A stretch of 64,000 nt of DNA, from positions 211,898,151-211,962,150 of the forward strand of contig CP136065.1 of the NCBI GenBank assembly GCA_032622095.1, read 5' to 3'. A program made the position numbers and the translations under genes. Each line of letters begins with the position of its first letter. Positions within the stretch are counted from its first letter, which is position 1. Origin of the DNA: Siphonodentalium dalli. Lineage: Eukaryota > Mollusca > Scaphopoda > Gadilida > Siphonodentaliidae. A model generated the notes under the pieces. The model searched no databases and was not told the origin of the DNA. It was given only the letters and a program-made list of their open reading frames with translations. Shown piece by piece: positions 1 through 10,998 of the stretch.

Positions 1-350
1 AAAATGTCATCAATGGCCCAAGGTATTTTTCTACAGACAATGGAGTACCTATCCGAATATGCTGATGAGACACATAAAGCATGCAGCCGGGAAGTCTCCA
101 AAGTGATGTATACCCATTGGCAACCTCGATTATGCAATGTTCCATCTGCCAATTTGGGGATATAGAGAAACTAAACTAAAAAAGAAATAGAATCTATGTG
201 AAGAAGTTTCTAAAGAAATTTTATAATAAAGAAACTTTCCAGAGAAGATGAGGCCTAAGCAGAATGAGGTCCCCAGAGGGTGAATTTAGTGATCCTAGCC
301 TCCTATGCGGGATAGCGTCACTAAATTCACTCTCTTGGGACCTCATTATG
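1..350. mobile_element. hAT-type composite foldback MITE, left part off window
   Basis: The core AGAAACTAAACTAAAAAAG...GATGAGGCCTAAG is followed by the hairpin GAATGAGGTCCCCAGAGGGT / inverse (259-350). Same family as 25991-26427 and 33826-34286. Confidence 0.75.
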
Positions 351-1111
351 TGGTGTGTGCAGGGACACCGGTTTCCATTTCAACTATCCTGATGTGTGCG
401 CAGGGACAATGGTTTCCATGGGCACATGCCATCTCCCTCTCTGCTATATAGTAAGACAGGTTTGATTCTTTTAATTGAACCCTATCATTTTTTATTATAC
501 CCCCAATTTTTCAAAGCGAAAATGGATTGACTGCATCTATCTGTTTGTCCATCCGTTTATCTGTCAGTCCAGGCATTTATTTCAGTCTTGGTTTATTGTA
601 TCTGAATGGAACTTTATATGTAGTTTTGTAATCATGACTGCTTTCAAAACAGGGGTAATATGACAGTTTTAACTGTTAATCTTATTGAATTACAATGATT
701 CAACATATACATGTAATTTCACTATATCCCACCATGGGTATCCATAATTTATTTTAAACCGATATTTCCTCACCAATATCAACATTATATATAGTATTAT
801 CGCAGCAGGTGAGATGCTGCCTTTGGATGCGTTTTGGTGTTTCATGTGACCGATACCATCGGGGACTATAACGGAAATAAATCATCCCCAGACTGTTTTT
901 TATGCTATCCCCGATGGTTTTTGGTCACCTGTTAGTGCCTGACAACCTCTTTGCAGATCCAAACCTTTAGTGAAATTCACTATATTTATTTTGTCAAACA
1001 GTCATATGTCTCTAAATTCAGCTTTATTTTTACAGCACATTATACACTTATATACCATCATATCCTTTCTAAATCTACCTCTTGTACTTGCATTTTGTTG
1101 CCTGTTACATA

Positions 1112-1775
1112 GGCTGCGACACACGTACCACAGTAGCGATGTCATAGTAGGTGTGACAATTTATTATGGTGGAGTTTTGTGACAATTTGTTGTCATAATT
1201 AATATGCCATAGCAAGCCATGTCGCCCTCTGCACATTCGCACAATGAGTCTACCAAGCTCTACCAGCGACGATCGATCTCTCAAGGATGTATCTACCTGA
1301 ATGTCTTGTCGATGTTGATCTTTACTCAACACGCAGTGTTATATTATGCATGTTAAGACACAAGTCCACTTTGTAACTTAATGAATAACCCATCTCAACA
1401 GCCATGATTGTTCTTACTAATGAAATTAATATAAGTAGATAAACTTTGAGATAATATAAAAAAACGTACCACAATAATGATATGTGAGTCAATGAGGAAT
1501 TACCACCAGGCCACGGTCAAACACAATTCTGGACGATCTATCGTGCAATTATATATATCGTTGTGAATACAATTTAGCAAAACGTAATGAGTAGAGATCA
1601 ACCTTTGTGAAAAGCAATCGTTAATTGGTCCAGTCGACTCATTGTGCGGAAAATCAGCGGGCGACATGGATAGTTATGGCACAGAATTATGACGGACCAA
1701 TTGTTACCAAACTCCACCATAATAAATTGTCACACCTACTATGCCATCGCTACTGTGATACGTGTGTCCGCAGCC
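1112..1775. mobile_element. Foldback element, Harbinger-like
   Basis: Inverted arms of about 150 bp beginning GGCTGCGACACACGTA and ending with the inverse of GGCTGCGGACACACGTA, with ATA on both sides (1109-1111, 1776-1778). Arms share ATTTATTATGGTGGAGTTT and CACAATGAGTC. There is no ORF. The family call from 3-bp flanks and GG start is tentative; the element is clear. Confidence 0.75.
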
Positions 1776-1840
1776 ATACTCGTTACCATTAAAACGTATC
1801 TTATAATGCTAATAAGATAATTAATCCACCTTCAACATGG

Positions 1841-2043
1841 TACAGTAATGCCCTAAATAATCGACTCCTTAACCACAGCAGAATTGTGGGTAATTTTTCA
1901 GCATTTTGTCGGAAATATGGCTTGTTGCCATTCATCGGAAAGCTCTCAGTGAATGGCAACAAGCCATATTTCCGACTAAATCCTGAAAAATTACCCATAA
2001 TTCTGCTGTGGTTATAGAGTCGATTATTTAGGACATTACTGCA
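1841..2043. mobile_element. Mariner-type foldback MITE, copy 1
   Basis: TA-CAGTAATGCCCTAA ends, arms through CAGCAGAATTATGGGTAA-like and GGAAATATGGCTTGTTGCCA meeting at GAAAGCTCTC. TA target and CAGT start suggest Tc1/mariner mobilisation. Confidence 0.85.
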
Positions 2044-2144
2044 TGTATATCCTTTTACACTATATGGTAGTGCATTTAGACATGCTTCCATTTATGTATC
2101 ACTTAATTGATAATATATTTATAGGCAAAATGTTTTATTCTCAG

Positions 2145-2300
2145 GTTCTCGGTGCTATTGCCAGTTGGACATCAGCTAATCAAATTCAGCGTGCGGGATC
2201 TATTCTGGGCGGTCTGACTAAGGAGGAAATCTCACAACTCCCACTGGATCTGTCAGCTCTTGCTGCTACCGGTAAACACAATGTGTTCTCTTCGGAACAG
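2145..2300 (+). CDS. Exon A of the mesothelin-like gene
   Basis: 52 codons in phase 0. The acceptor is TTTTATTCTCAG|GTT and the donor is GAACAG|GTGAGTT. It encodes VLGAIASWTSANQIQRAGS and then a GLTKEEISQLP helix-turn typical of the family. A foldback MITE begins 7 bases into the following intron (2308). No earlier exon was found in 1-2144. Confidence 0.7.
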
Positions 2301-5300
2301 GTGAGTTCAACCCTGCAAATAGTGTGTCTGTCATATGCAGAATGAGGTCCCCAGAGGGTGAATTTAGTGACGCTATCCCGCATAGTGGGCTAGCATCACT
2401 AAATTCACCCTCTGAGGACATCATTCTGCTTAGGCCCTCAACTGATATGGCAGACCTAGGATCAGATTGAAGTTCCTCAGTTGAAGTTGGTGATGTTCAC
2501 ACATTGGGCACCTCAATTATGAATATTATCTTCTGCAAATTAGGGGATATAGAAACTTCCTAGAAGGGAAATGTAACTGAAAACAATCTTAATTTGATGC
2601 TATAGATACTTCCCAGAATGAGGTCTCCAGAGGGTGAATTTGGTGATGCTAGCCCGCTTTGTGGGATAGCATCACTAAATTCACCCTCTGGGGACCTCAT
2701 TCTGCAAATGACTTTCCCGATGTCGATGGTAAATTTTTTAGTTGTGTCCACGGTCACTTGATCTTTCTTCTACGTCAGCCCTCAATCCTTTTATTTCCTT
2801 CCTTGTATAGTCGGTGTGTAATTTTATATGCTTCTATTAAGTCTCCTCTGTCTCTTCTAAATAATATGGTTGGTAGATCTAATTTTCTTAGCAGATCTTC
2901 ATAGCTTACTACTTTCATGTCTGGTATCTGTTTTGCTGCCCTTTTTAAAAAACTTTTTCTATCTTCTTATCTAGTTCTTTTGATATATATTACGATTTGT
3001 CACTTCCAATGAAAATATAAAACATGTAGATTTGGTGCTTCTTATCTATCATGTTGACAGCATAAAGTCATTGTCGACAAATGTCAAGCAATTGCAGACA
3101 TAAACTGTCTTAACCCTTTCATGATGGGAGCTGCGCTGGTGCAGTATTAAAGATCCTGTGCCAGTGCATTCTCTTATTTTTGCAATTCTCCTATCAGAAG
3201 CCTCTCATATATAAGAGAATACATTGGCTTACAAGGTCAAGGTAAATATTGTTAGGCCAATGCATTCTCTTATATATGCGAGGCTCCCTATGGGAGACTT
3301 GCATATATATGAGAATGCATTGGCACAGGGTTTTCGCAAAATTTCAGGAATCTCCAGTAAAGAAAGTGTTAATATCCTCCTCACTTTGCAGGGACCGAGC
3401 TAGGTTTGAGTTAGGGCACCCTGGAGGTCAGGGGGGGGGGGGGGTGGAGTGGGGTGTTACCTCATCCTGCTGGTCCCTCCCAACCAATTTTGTTTGCAAT
3501 GTTAGGCCTAAAATGGAGGAGGTTCTAGGAAGAATTTTAGGACTGCAAGCACCACAATACAATGATTCTTGTATATATTATGTTTAATTTCTTATTCTCA
3601 ATTTTCTTATTCTTCAGCTCCAAGCTGGCTTTGCGAAATGGTTGTCTGGCGAGAAAGGAAACAGTGCTGGTACTGTTGTTGCTGATGAACTGGTCCAGAT
3701 GAAAAACTTTGTATGTGGAGCAACAGCAATACATATACAAGCTTTCTCAAATGATGCCTACAGGTATGACATATTTATATTCGCATAGCCTTACTCTACA
3801 TTTAGACTGGAACGATTCATTTTGGGGTCATTTGGAAAAAAAACATCTTGGATTTCAAAATTCAATCCATTAGCACGGGCTACAGGTCGTACTGTTTGTC
3901 TGATCATCATGATATTTGTCATGGATGTTAATATTGACATGTAGATGGGAACGAGTAATTTTGGAGTCATTGGGCCAAAAAATATGGCCGCCAGCAGCCA
4001 TCTTGAATTTTACTCTTTGCATGACTAAATCCTTTCACATTGTCTACAGGTCGTACTGTTCATCTGATCATCATGAAATTTGTCATGACTGTTGAAATTG
4101 GGATGTAGATGGGAATGAGTCATTTTGGGGTCATTTGGACAAAAAACATGGCTGCCAGCAGCCATCTTGGATTTCAAAATTCAATCCATTAGCACAGGCT
4201 ACAGGTCGTACTGTTCGTCTGATCATCATGAAATTTGTCATGGATGTTAATATTGACATGTAGATGGGAAATGAATAATTTTGGGGTCGTTCGTCCAAAA
4301 AACATGGCCGCTGGCAGCCATCTTGGATTTTACTCTTTGCATCACTAAATCCTTTCACATTGTCTACAGGTCGTACTGTTCATCTGATCATCATGAAATT
4401 TGTCATGGATGTTAATATTTACATGTAGATGGGAACGAGTAATTTTGGTATTGTTCGGCCAGAAAACATGGCCGCTGGCAGCCATCTTGGATTTTACTTT
4501 TTGCATGACTAAATCCTTTGGCATGGGCCACAGCATCGTACCTATGGTCGGATCATTATGAAATTTGTCATAGCTGTTGACATTAACATTTAGACCAGAA
4601 CGATTCATTTTGGGATCATTTCGGAAAAAAAACATGGCCACCAGCAGCCATCTTGGATTTCAAAATTCAATCCATTAGCACGGGCTACAGGTCGTACTGT
4701 TCGTCTGATCATCATGAAATTTGTCATGGATGTTAATATTGACATGTAAATGGGAACGAGTAATTTTGGAATTATTCGGCCAAAAACATGGCCGCTGCAG
4801 CCATCTTGGAGTTTACTCTTTGCATGACTAAATCCTTTGGCACGGGCCACAGGTCGTACCTTTGGTCGGATCATTATGAAATTTGTCATGACTGTTGACA
4901 TTGACATGTAGATGGGAACGAGTCATTTTGGGGTCATTCGGCCAAAAAAATGGCCGCCAGCAGCCATCTTGGAATTTACTCTTTGCATGACTAAATCCTT
5001 TGGCACCGGCTAGTCAGGTCGTGCCTTTGGTCTGATCATCATGAAATTTGTCATGGCTGTTGACATTGGGATGTAGATGGGAACGAGTCATTTTGTTGTC
5101 ATTCTGCCTTAAACGTGTCCACTGGCAGCCACCTTGGATTTTACTCTTTGCATGACTAAATCCTTTGTCACACCCTACAGTCCACTTCCCTCATCCGATC
5201 ATCTCCAGACTTCATATTAATCTTCATAGTGATCTACTAGATGGAAGCTATCAAATGATTTTGAATATCAATGGAAAACATAGCCGCCAGCAACCATCTT

Positions 5301-8300
5301 GGATTTTACTTTTATATATTTATCTCTTATACATAGATTTGATGTGATTTATCTTTGTCCATGTATCACTCGCATATGTCTTGGATTGCGATTGCAGTCG
5401 CCATTTTTCTCTCTTTCATGAACGGGAGCTGCGCTGGTGCAGCATTAAAGATACTGTGCCAGTGCAATCTCTTATATATGCTAGTCTCGCACACATAAGA
5501 GAATTTTCTGTGCTTATAAGGTCAAGGTAAATAGTGTTAGGCCAATGCATTCTCTTATATATGCGAGGCTCCTTATGGGAGACGTTTTCGCATATAACAT
5601 GGGTAGTCCTATTCTCACCTGTACAACTCTTTTCAGTGATGCATCTGCAGCTATTGGGGAAATCATATCATGCTCACCATCACAAGCTGAAAGATATGCT
5701 CAGAAAGCCAAGGCTGCTTGGGGCAGTCCAGTAAGCTCTTGGCCACATTCATTCATTGCGACACTGGGTTCCATGGTAGCTGGTCTTACTGGATCTGACC
5801 TCGGATCATTGAACAATGAACAAATTGAAGCCATTGAGCCCATACACGTCGGATTGATCCTAGCTGACAGATTTAAGGTATGTATGGCCAAAAAAAAAAG
5901 GGTTTTGGTTCTCAGGCCAGTTTTTTTTTTATTTCATAAACATGTCCATAGTAGATATGTGTTGAATATTAGTGTGCGTTAAGCTATAACATGTAATGTG
6001 TTAAAAAGTGACTTGCAGGCTTTCAACATGAAGTAGATGACTACAATTAAGAAAATGATTATAAGCTGATCCTCATGCTCTTACAATTAGTCATTGTGAT
6101 CTAACTTACACTAATTGTAACTCCATACAATTGAAAGGCACAGGATTAAATTCAGGATCACATATTAGAATGGGGAGGTATCAGTTTTAAGAAAACAATA
6201 ACAATAGTGAATGTCAGGGGCATTATATAATGTTAGGTAATCCCAGTCATAGACTGGTAGTACAATGTCATTTTTATGTAAGATTAAATGAGTTTATATG
6301 CATAACAGTTCCCTCTACATTTCTGGTTATTACTAGACAGAGGAAGGTATATTTGTCCATACTTACTATGTGCAGAAAAAAATAAAAAAATAAAAATAAA
6401 ACCCTCCCTCCCTCATTGATTTGAAAAAAAAATTGCCCAAGAACCAAACTCTTTTTTTGTTTGGCCTAGCTATTAGAGTTTATTGATGTTATTGTGATTC
6501 AATATGTCCCCAGAGGGATAATTTAGTAATGCTATCCCGAACGGCAGGCTAGCATAACCAAATTCACTCTCTGGGGACCTCATTCTTCTTAGGCCTCATC
6601 TTCTGGGAAGATAGTCTATCTTCTATAGTCTCAAATTAACATATTTAGAAACAATTTAAAGGCCCACTTATCTTTCAAGTCACCAATTATTTTTTTTATA
6701 GTACCTTGATATATAGTATTAATAACAATATATGCCATAAAATATCACTAAAATACTATAATTCATCACCATTTGGAACATCTGTGTGTGTCTCAGATCT
6801 AATATATAGTATTATTCCCCTTCCATTGAATATAGTTTTCTGTGCAGAAACTTGGACACAGAACCTACATTGATTTCTCAACAAAAACAATATATTCAGT
6901 TTATTACATCGAATAAGTTGAAAATAGAATGTTTTGGAGCTTCCTCTTTCAAATGGTGTATAATATGTCATATATTTTATGTAATGTGATCTGGGGGTTC
7001 GATAATTAAGTGGGCCTTTAATTCGTCATCTTGGGAAAGCCAGTTTATCCTAGAAATTAAATCATTATGAGAGTTACAGTAAATCCCTAAGTAATCGACT
7101 CCTTAACCACAGCAGAATTATGGGTAACTTTTCAGGATTTAGTCGGAAATATGGCTTGTTGCCATTCATCATGCAACAAGCCATATTTCCGACTAAATCC
7201 TGAAAAGTTACCCATAATTCTGCTGTGGTTAAGGGGTCGATTATTTAGGGCATTACTGTAGGTTGTATTTGTTGTCATTGTTTGAGTTTCCAACCAATAT
7301 TTTTTGGGGAATTGTTGTTTTTAGACCAACAGTAGCATATTTTTCTATATTTAGTAAAAATTGTGGTCTAAAATTGCTTGGAAATTAGTTGGAAATTTCC
7401 AACAGTTGGGCAATTTGAGGTACCAGTTGGATAATTGCAAGGTGGGGGTGCAGATGGTATTTTGCAACCATGGAGGTTTTGTCTTGTTCAATGGGGGGGG
7501 GGGGGTGCAGTTGGAAATTTCAAGGTGGACACCCCAATGGAGACCCCCTAGCAACATCCCTACAATGGATAAATAGTTGTTATTTCTCATTGTTGATTTC
7601 AGTCATTCAGCACATCCCAGCTGGAGCACTTCAGTAAGAATCAGGCTAATAGTGTTAGTACAGCTCAGCGGCAACAGATGTCCGAGGACCAGATTAAGAT
7701 GGTTAATCAACGGGGTGGCGTCCAGGAACAAACAACCGTGTCGCAGCCAAGTAAGCTATATGTTTTATATGTTTTAACATTCAGCATCTATTGCCAAGCA
7801 AGCAATGTTTTATCATTCGATATATATCACAAATAAGCAATATCTTTTAATTATAGAAACTACCATTCAGTCTATATCAACAAGTAATAAATATTTTGCC
7901 ATTCGGTCTATATTACCAAGTGACAGTGTTCGCGCTGGACCGAAAAAAACTTTAGCCAAAAGTTTAGCCAAATGAAAATTTTATTAGCCAAATGAAAAAA
8001 ACTTTAGCCAAATGTTTTTTGGCCAAATTAAAAAAAACTATGGCAAAATTAAATCATCGTTTTCTGGTCGGTTCACAATTAATGACTGAACCGTCAAATC
8101 TAACAGACACAGGTAAAATACACATTAATTTAACTAATTTTGATGAACTAGAAATATTTTTATATATATCATTTATTAAAACAATATTAATCTTTATGTG
8201 AAAGAGTGATTGGGGGGGGGGGGGTGACCCGGGATTGTCCTTCTTAATGTCATTATGTTTTTGTTTTATATCAATATCTTTTAATTGATTAAATCATGAA

Positions 8301-10534
8301 ATAATAATTATCCTTGCGAAAATATCTAAGTGACATCTGGAAACTAATAACTTAATATTGTTACGCCATTATCAAATTACAATCTGTCATAAAAGCATGC
8401 ATATTATTTTGAATGTATCGGTTTTGACAAATAGCCACAAAATATCTGTCGTGATTCACATTTGGCTGATTAAGCTATTGTCTTACACTTGGTGCTCATA
8501 AACCTTGACCGTCATAAATACAATGTCATCATAAACATGCATTGTGCAGGAGCCCCGTGAGTGACCAGACAGACAATGGGGGATTAGCGGATTAAATTTA
8601 AAATAAAGACTTTTGCTGTTTCGTGCAGAGTGACGGGTTTCCCTTTGTACTGTCCGCGATCGGGTTTCCCTTTGTACAGTCGGCAATATATTCCCACTTA
8701 CGATGTTTTCGGACTAGATCGTTCACATCACAGAATTGAAAACCCACTTGCCAAAAATTCATGCTTTCATTCTCCATTTGGGGTAAATAAAAAGTTTAGC
8801 CAAAAGTTTAGCCAAATGAAATTTTTATTAGCCAAATTCGAAAAAGATTAGCCATTGGCTAATTTGGCTACCGACAGCGCGAACACTGCCAAGTGAACAA
8901 TGTCTTACCATTCGATCTTATCACCAAGTAAGCTATTTTTACCATTCGGTCTATATCACCAAGTAAGCTACATTTTAATATTCAGGATCTATTGCCAAGC
9001 AATGTTTTAGCCAAGCAATGTTTTAACATTTGATCTATACATTATCACTAAACAAGACCAAGTAACAATGTCTTACCATTCGATCTTATCTCCAAGTAAG
9101 TATTTGTTTTGCCATTCGGTCTATATCACCAAGTAAGCTATGTTTCACCACTCAGTCTATGCCACCAAGTAAGCAATAGGCGAAACCAGTAGTATGTGAG
9201 TATCTTTCCACCCCAAGCTGGACTATCACCAATTCAAATCACATTTAAGGTCATATATTCGTACTGACACAAAATTCACAAATTTCCAAGTCTAACAAGG
9301 GATGTAACTCTAGTAAAATCAAAACCCGTAGTATGTGGGTATCCTTTCCCCAAGCTCTGGACTATAACCATACCAGAGGAAAACAAAATCTGTTAATTAA
9401 GACCAAAGTTGCAAGGTGATAAGTTTGTACAAACAGTCTGAGGCCTCAACTATGCCATAATAATAGTATGGCTCAAAAATATCACAGCTAGGCTTTTTAC
9501 ATGTAACCCTTTCATGACGGGAGCTGCGCTGGTGCAGCATTAAAGATCTTGTGCCAGTGCATTGTCTTATATATGAGAGTCTGCCATAGGGGGCCTCACA
9601 TATAGAAGATAATGCACTGGCTTACAAGGTCAATGTATTATTTTTTTGTTAGGCTAATGATTATCTTATACATTGTATATGTGAGGGTCCTCGCAGATAT
9701 AAGACAATGCATTGCCACAGGGTTTTCAAAAAATTTCAGGAAGCTCCAGTCATGGATGGGTTAAAGATGAATAATCCAAATTAACGCTCACAATTACTAT
9801 TTCCTTGGCTTCGGGGTAAAAAATATTTGATTCGAGTCAAGGAACCCACCCATCAAAGCTCAGAGCAAGCCTTGAAATAGGGTGTCATTTGCAGAATGAG
9901 GTCCCCAGAGGGTAAATTCACCCTCTGGGAACCTCATTCTGCTGAGGTGTAAGCAGAATGAGGTCCCCAGAGGGTGAATTTGGTGATGCTAGCCCGCTAT
10001 GCGGGGTAGCATCACTAAATTCACCCTCTGGGGACCTCATTCTGCAAATGACACCCTATTTCAAGGCTTGGGCTCAGTGTGATCAGATATCTATGTTTGT
10101 AATCTATTATTTTTCACCACCGCTAATTTTTTTTAGTGGCCCAGTAAACAGTCAACAAGAAGACTTTCTCTGACCAAATTGCGGATGAAGATGGATAACT
10201 CTAAAATCAAGTGGCTTTTTTGTCTCAGATATTTGACAAACCGGCAAAATTTCATTGAACAAATTGTTGATAAATAACAGGTTTTGGGCAATTTTATACT
10301 ATAGTTGACTGTGGTTAGCATTATTTTTGGGCAATTAATAGATTCTGATAACTGAAGCGGCATTTTAATAAATTTTGTTGTTGTTGGAATCTGATGATTT
10401 GGGGATATTTCTTGTGGTATGTGTTTTTATCATCATTATGAATTATTTGTTTGTGTTTTACAGGTGGAGCTGCTCACTTGATGACTGCATCCTTCTTGGT
10501 TGCTATGACGACTCTCCTTTCCATGCTGCTTTAA
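2145..10534 (+). CDS. Mesothelin/otoancorin/stereocilin-like GPI-anchored protein, 3' part of gene (5 exons)
   Basis: Five exons (2145-2300, 3618-3763, 5637-5877, 7603-7750, 10464-10534) join without a stop and with matching phases (0; 2/1; 0; 1/2), giving 253 residues up to TAA at 10532-10534. Every exon has AG before and GT after. The protein is helical and repetitive, with recurrent 'L..M/CGLT..x.L..L..EQ' patterns (for example GSMVAGLTGSDLGSLNNEQ and RAGSILGGLTKEEISQLP), like the ARM-type superhelix of the mesothelin, otoancorin and stereocilin family of extracellular, often GPI-linked proteins. The last exon codes small residues (SGAAH) and then a hydrophobic tail ending SMLL with no charged end, as in a GPI-attachment signal. 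The start codon and signal peptide lie left of the window. The exon chain is very secure; the family name is my recognition of pattern, moderately sure. Likely a cell-surface or extracellular-matrix role. Confidence 0.68.
2308..2711. mobile_element. hAT-type composite foldback MITE beside exon A
   Basis: Begins CAACCCTGCAAATAGTGTG seven bases after the exon A junction. Two GAATGAGGTCCCCAGAGGGT hairpins (2336-2435, 2608-2711) surround the family core. The outer right end is lost. Confidence 0.8.
3114..3368. mobile_element. TTAA MITE, CATGA type, in intron before exon B
   Basis: TTAA at 3110-3113 and 3369-3372. Left end CCCTTTCATGATGGGAGCTG, with the palindromic core on both sides of a short spacer. 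The right end is decayed. Confidence 0.75.
3618..3763 (+). CDS. Exon B of the mesothelin-like gene
   Basis: 146 bp, entered at phase 0 and left after two bases of a Ser codon. The acceptor is TTATTCTTCAG|CTC and the donor is CTACAG|GTATGA. It encodes LQAGFAKWLSGEKGNSAG through FVCGATAIHIQAFSNDAY. The downstream intron is mostly the 160-bp tandem array at 3805-5310. Confidence 0.7.
3805..5310. repeat. Tandem array, ~160-165-bp unit, about nine copies
   Basis: Units contain ACAGGTCGTACTGTTCGTCT, AAATTTGTCATGGATGTTAA, GATGGGAACGAGTAATTTTG and CATGGCCGCCAGCAGCCATC. The marker GGTCGTAC recurs near 3885, 4048, 4204, 4369, 4690, 4850 and 5018 (diverged at 4535). It fills the intron between exons B and C. 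Minus-strand ORFs here are products of the repeat period. Confidence 0.92.
5413..5600. mobile_element. Truncated CATGA-type MITE just before exon C
   Basis: CTTTCATGAACGGGAGCTGC and the core palindrome, cut off about 35 bases before the exon C acceptor. Confidence 0.75.
5637..5877 (+). CDS. Exon C of the mesothelin-like gene (duplicated at 12490)
   Basis: 241 bp: one base to finish the split Ser codon, then 80 codons. The acceptor is CAACTCTTTTCAG|TGAT and the donor is TTTAAG|GTATGT. It encodes DASAAIGEIISCSPSQAE... and GSMVAGLTGSDLGSLNNEQ. A nearly identical copy lacking the first ~13 bases and the acceptor lies at 12490-12717. The donor bases from +4 onward belong to an inserted element (5881-6469). 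Confidence 0.75.
5881..6469. mobile_element. MITE inserted at the exon C splice donor
   Basis: Imperfect inverted ends near TATGGCCAAAAAA... and its inverse at TTTGGCCTAGC, extending through GGTTCT and a T-run on both sides. The duplicated locus (12718-12730) lacks exactly this segment, reading GTA|TTAAGAG where unit 1 reads GTA-element-TTAGAG. Target probably TA. Confidence 0.75.
6505..6600. mobile_element. Single hairpin of the hAT-type MITE family (and copy at 12753-12846)
   Basis: GTCCCCAGAGGGATAATTTA and inverse, followed by the GCCTCATCTTCTGGGAAG core start. Both duplicated units carry it, so it predates the duplication. Confidence 0.75.
7075..7260. mobile_element. Mariner-type foldback MITE, copy 2
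   Basis: Same arms as copy 1, with the loop reduced to CATCATG. Intron between exons C and D. Confidence 0.85.
7603..7750 (+). CDS. Exon D of the mesothelin-like gene
   Basis: 148 bp, phase 0 in, one base of a codon out. The acceptor is TGTTGATTTCAG|TCA and the donor is CAGCCAA|GTAAGC. It encodes SFSTSQLEHFSKNQANSV, then a polar stretch rich in Gln and Ser (QRQQMSEDQIKMVNQ), the hydrophilic stalk before the C-terminal tail. Its splice donor is the first unit of a degenerate repeat array that copies the donor downstream. Confidence 0.65.
7745..9180 (+). repeat. Degenerate ~40-bp repeat array copying the exon D splice donor
   Basis: Units of the form CACCAAGTAAGCTATGTTTT ... CCATTCGGTCTATAT; the first overlaps the real donor CCAA|GTAAGC. 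Exact AAGTAAG recurs at 8926, 8961, 9094, 9131 and 9167. The hAT element 7924-8888 splits the array. Confidence 0.8.
7924..8888. mobile_element. Non-autonomous hAT transposon with perfect TSD
   Basis: Terminal inverted repeat CAGTGTTCGCGCTG at both ends and a perfect 8-bp target duplication CCAAGTGA (7916-7923 and 8889-8896), diagnostic of hAT. Both subterminal regions carry many copies of TTTAGCCAAA, likely transposase-binding repeats. No transposase ORF is visible. It sits in the intron after exon D, inside the donor-like repeat array. Confidence 0.92.
9507..9760. mobile_element. TTAA MITE with CCCTTTCATGACGGGAGCT ends
   Basis: GTAA (mutated TTAA) on the left, TTAA at 9761-9764 on the right. 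Ends resemble CCCTTTCATGACGGGAGCT / CCCATCCATGACTGGAGCT. The inside is a diverged version of the same palindromic core. Confidence 0.8.
9785..9870. repeat. ~100-bp dispersed repeat, inverted copy at 18695-18830
   Basis: Shares AAATATTTGATTCGAGTC and CACCCATCAAAGCTCAG; the 18.7-kb copy is interrupted by a poly-C tract. Confidence 0.7.
9866..10070. mobile_element. Short hAT-type foldback MITE
   Basis: Ends CAAGCCTTGAAATAGGGTG and inverse; a short and a full hairpin inside. Confidence 0.8.
10464..10534 (+). CDS. Last exon: GPI-anchor-like tail and stop
   Basis: The acceptor is TTGTGTTTTACAG|GT. The two leading bases complete a Ser codon left open by exon D. The exon encodes GAAHLMTASFLVAMTTLLSM and two further Leu before TAA. 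Small residues followed by about 15 hydrophobic residues right at the C-terminus fit a GPI-attachment signal (an inference). Confidence 0.65.
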
Positions 10535-10852
10535 ACTCTTTAATAATCATTCAACTCTCTTGTGTTCTAATAATTCTGTGATGATGTATATCTTATAGAG
10601 ACATTTCATTTGTTGTTTTACCAAGCTGCCTGCAACTTCAGCATTGAAACATTTCACATGATTAAGAAGGCACAAAAAATTCTGATTTGTCAGTTTGTTT
10701 CCGAAATTAATACTTTGTTTAAATAAGCTGTGCTGTAAATATTCATAACTGCATAGCATGCCTAGTCGCAAAGACCAAAGTGAAGACAATAATGTTCAAT
10801 GTATGAAACATCTCCAAATAATGATTTGCAGGCAGTCTTCTTCATTAGCTTT

Positions 10853-10998
10853 AACCCTTTCATGAGGGGAGCTGCGCTGGTGCAGCATTAAATATCCTGT
10901 GCCAGTGCATTCTCTTATATATGCAAGTCTTCCATTGGGAGCCTCGTGTATATAACAGAATTCACTGGCTTAAAAGGTCAATATTGTTAGGCCAATAT
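10853..10998. mobile_element. Truncated CATGA-type MITE in the 3'UTR
   Basis: TTAACCCTTTCATGAGGGGA and half the palindromic core, ending at AATATTGTTAGGCCAATATT. Confidence 0.75.

Noticed and set aside
4131-4907. Three minus-strand ORFs of 75-100 residues with shared peptides
   Set aside because: They lie wholly in the 160-bp tandem array; the shared peptides follow from repetition of the DNA unit, and the opposite strand is an intron.
7745-9180. CRISPR-like regular repeats
   Set aside because: Repeat units are degenerate and abut each other without unique spacers, the genome is eukaryotic, and no cas-like gene is present.
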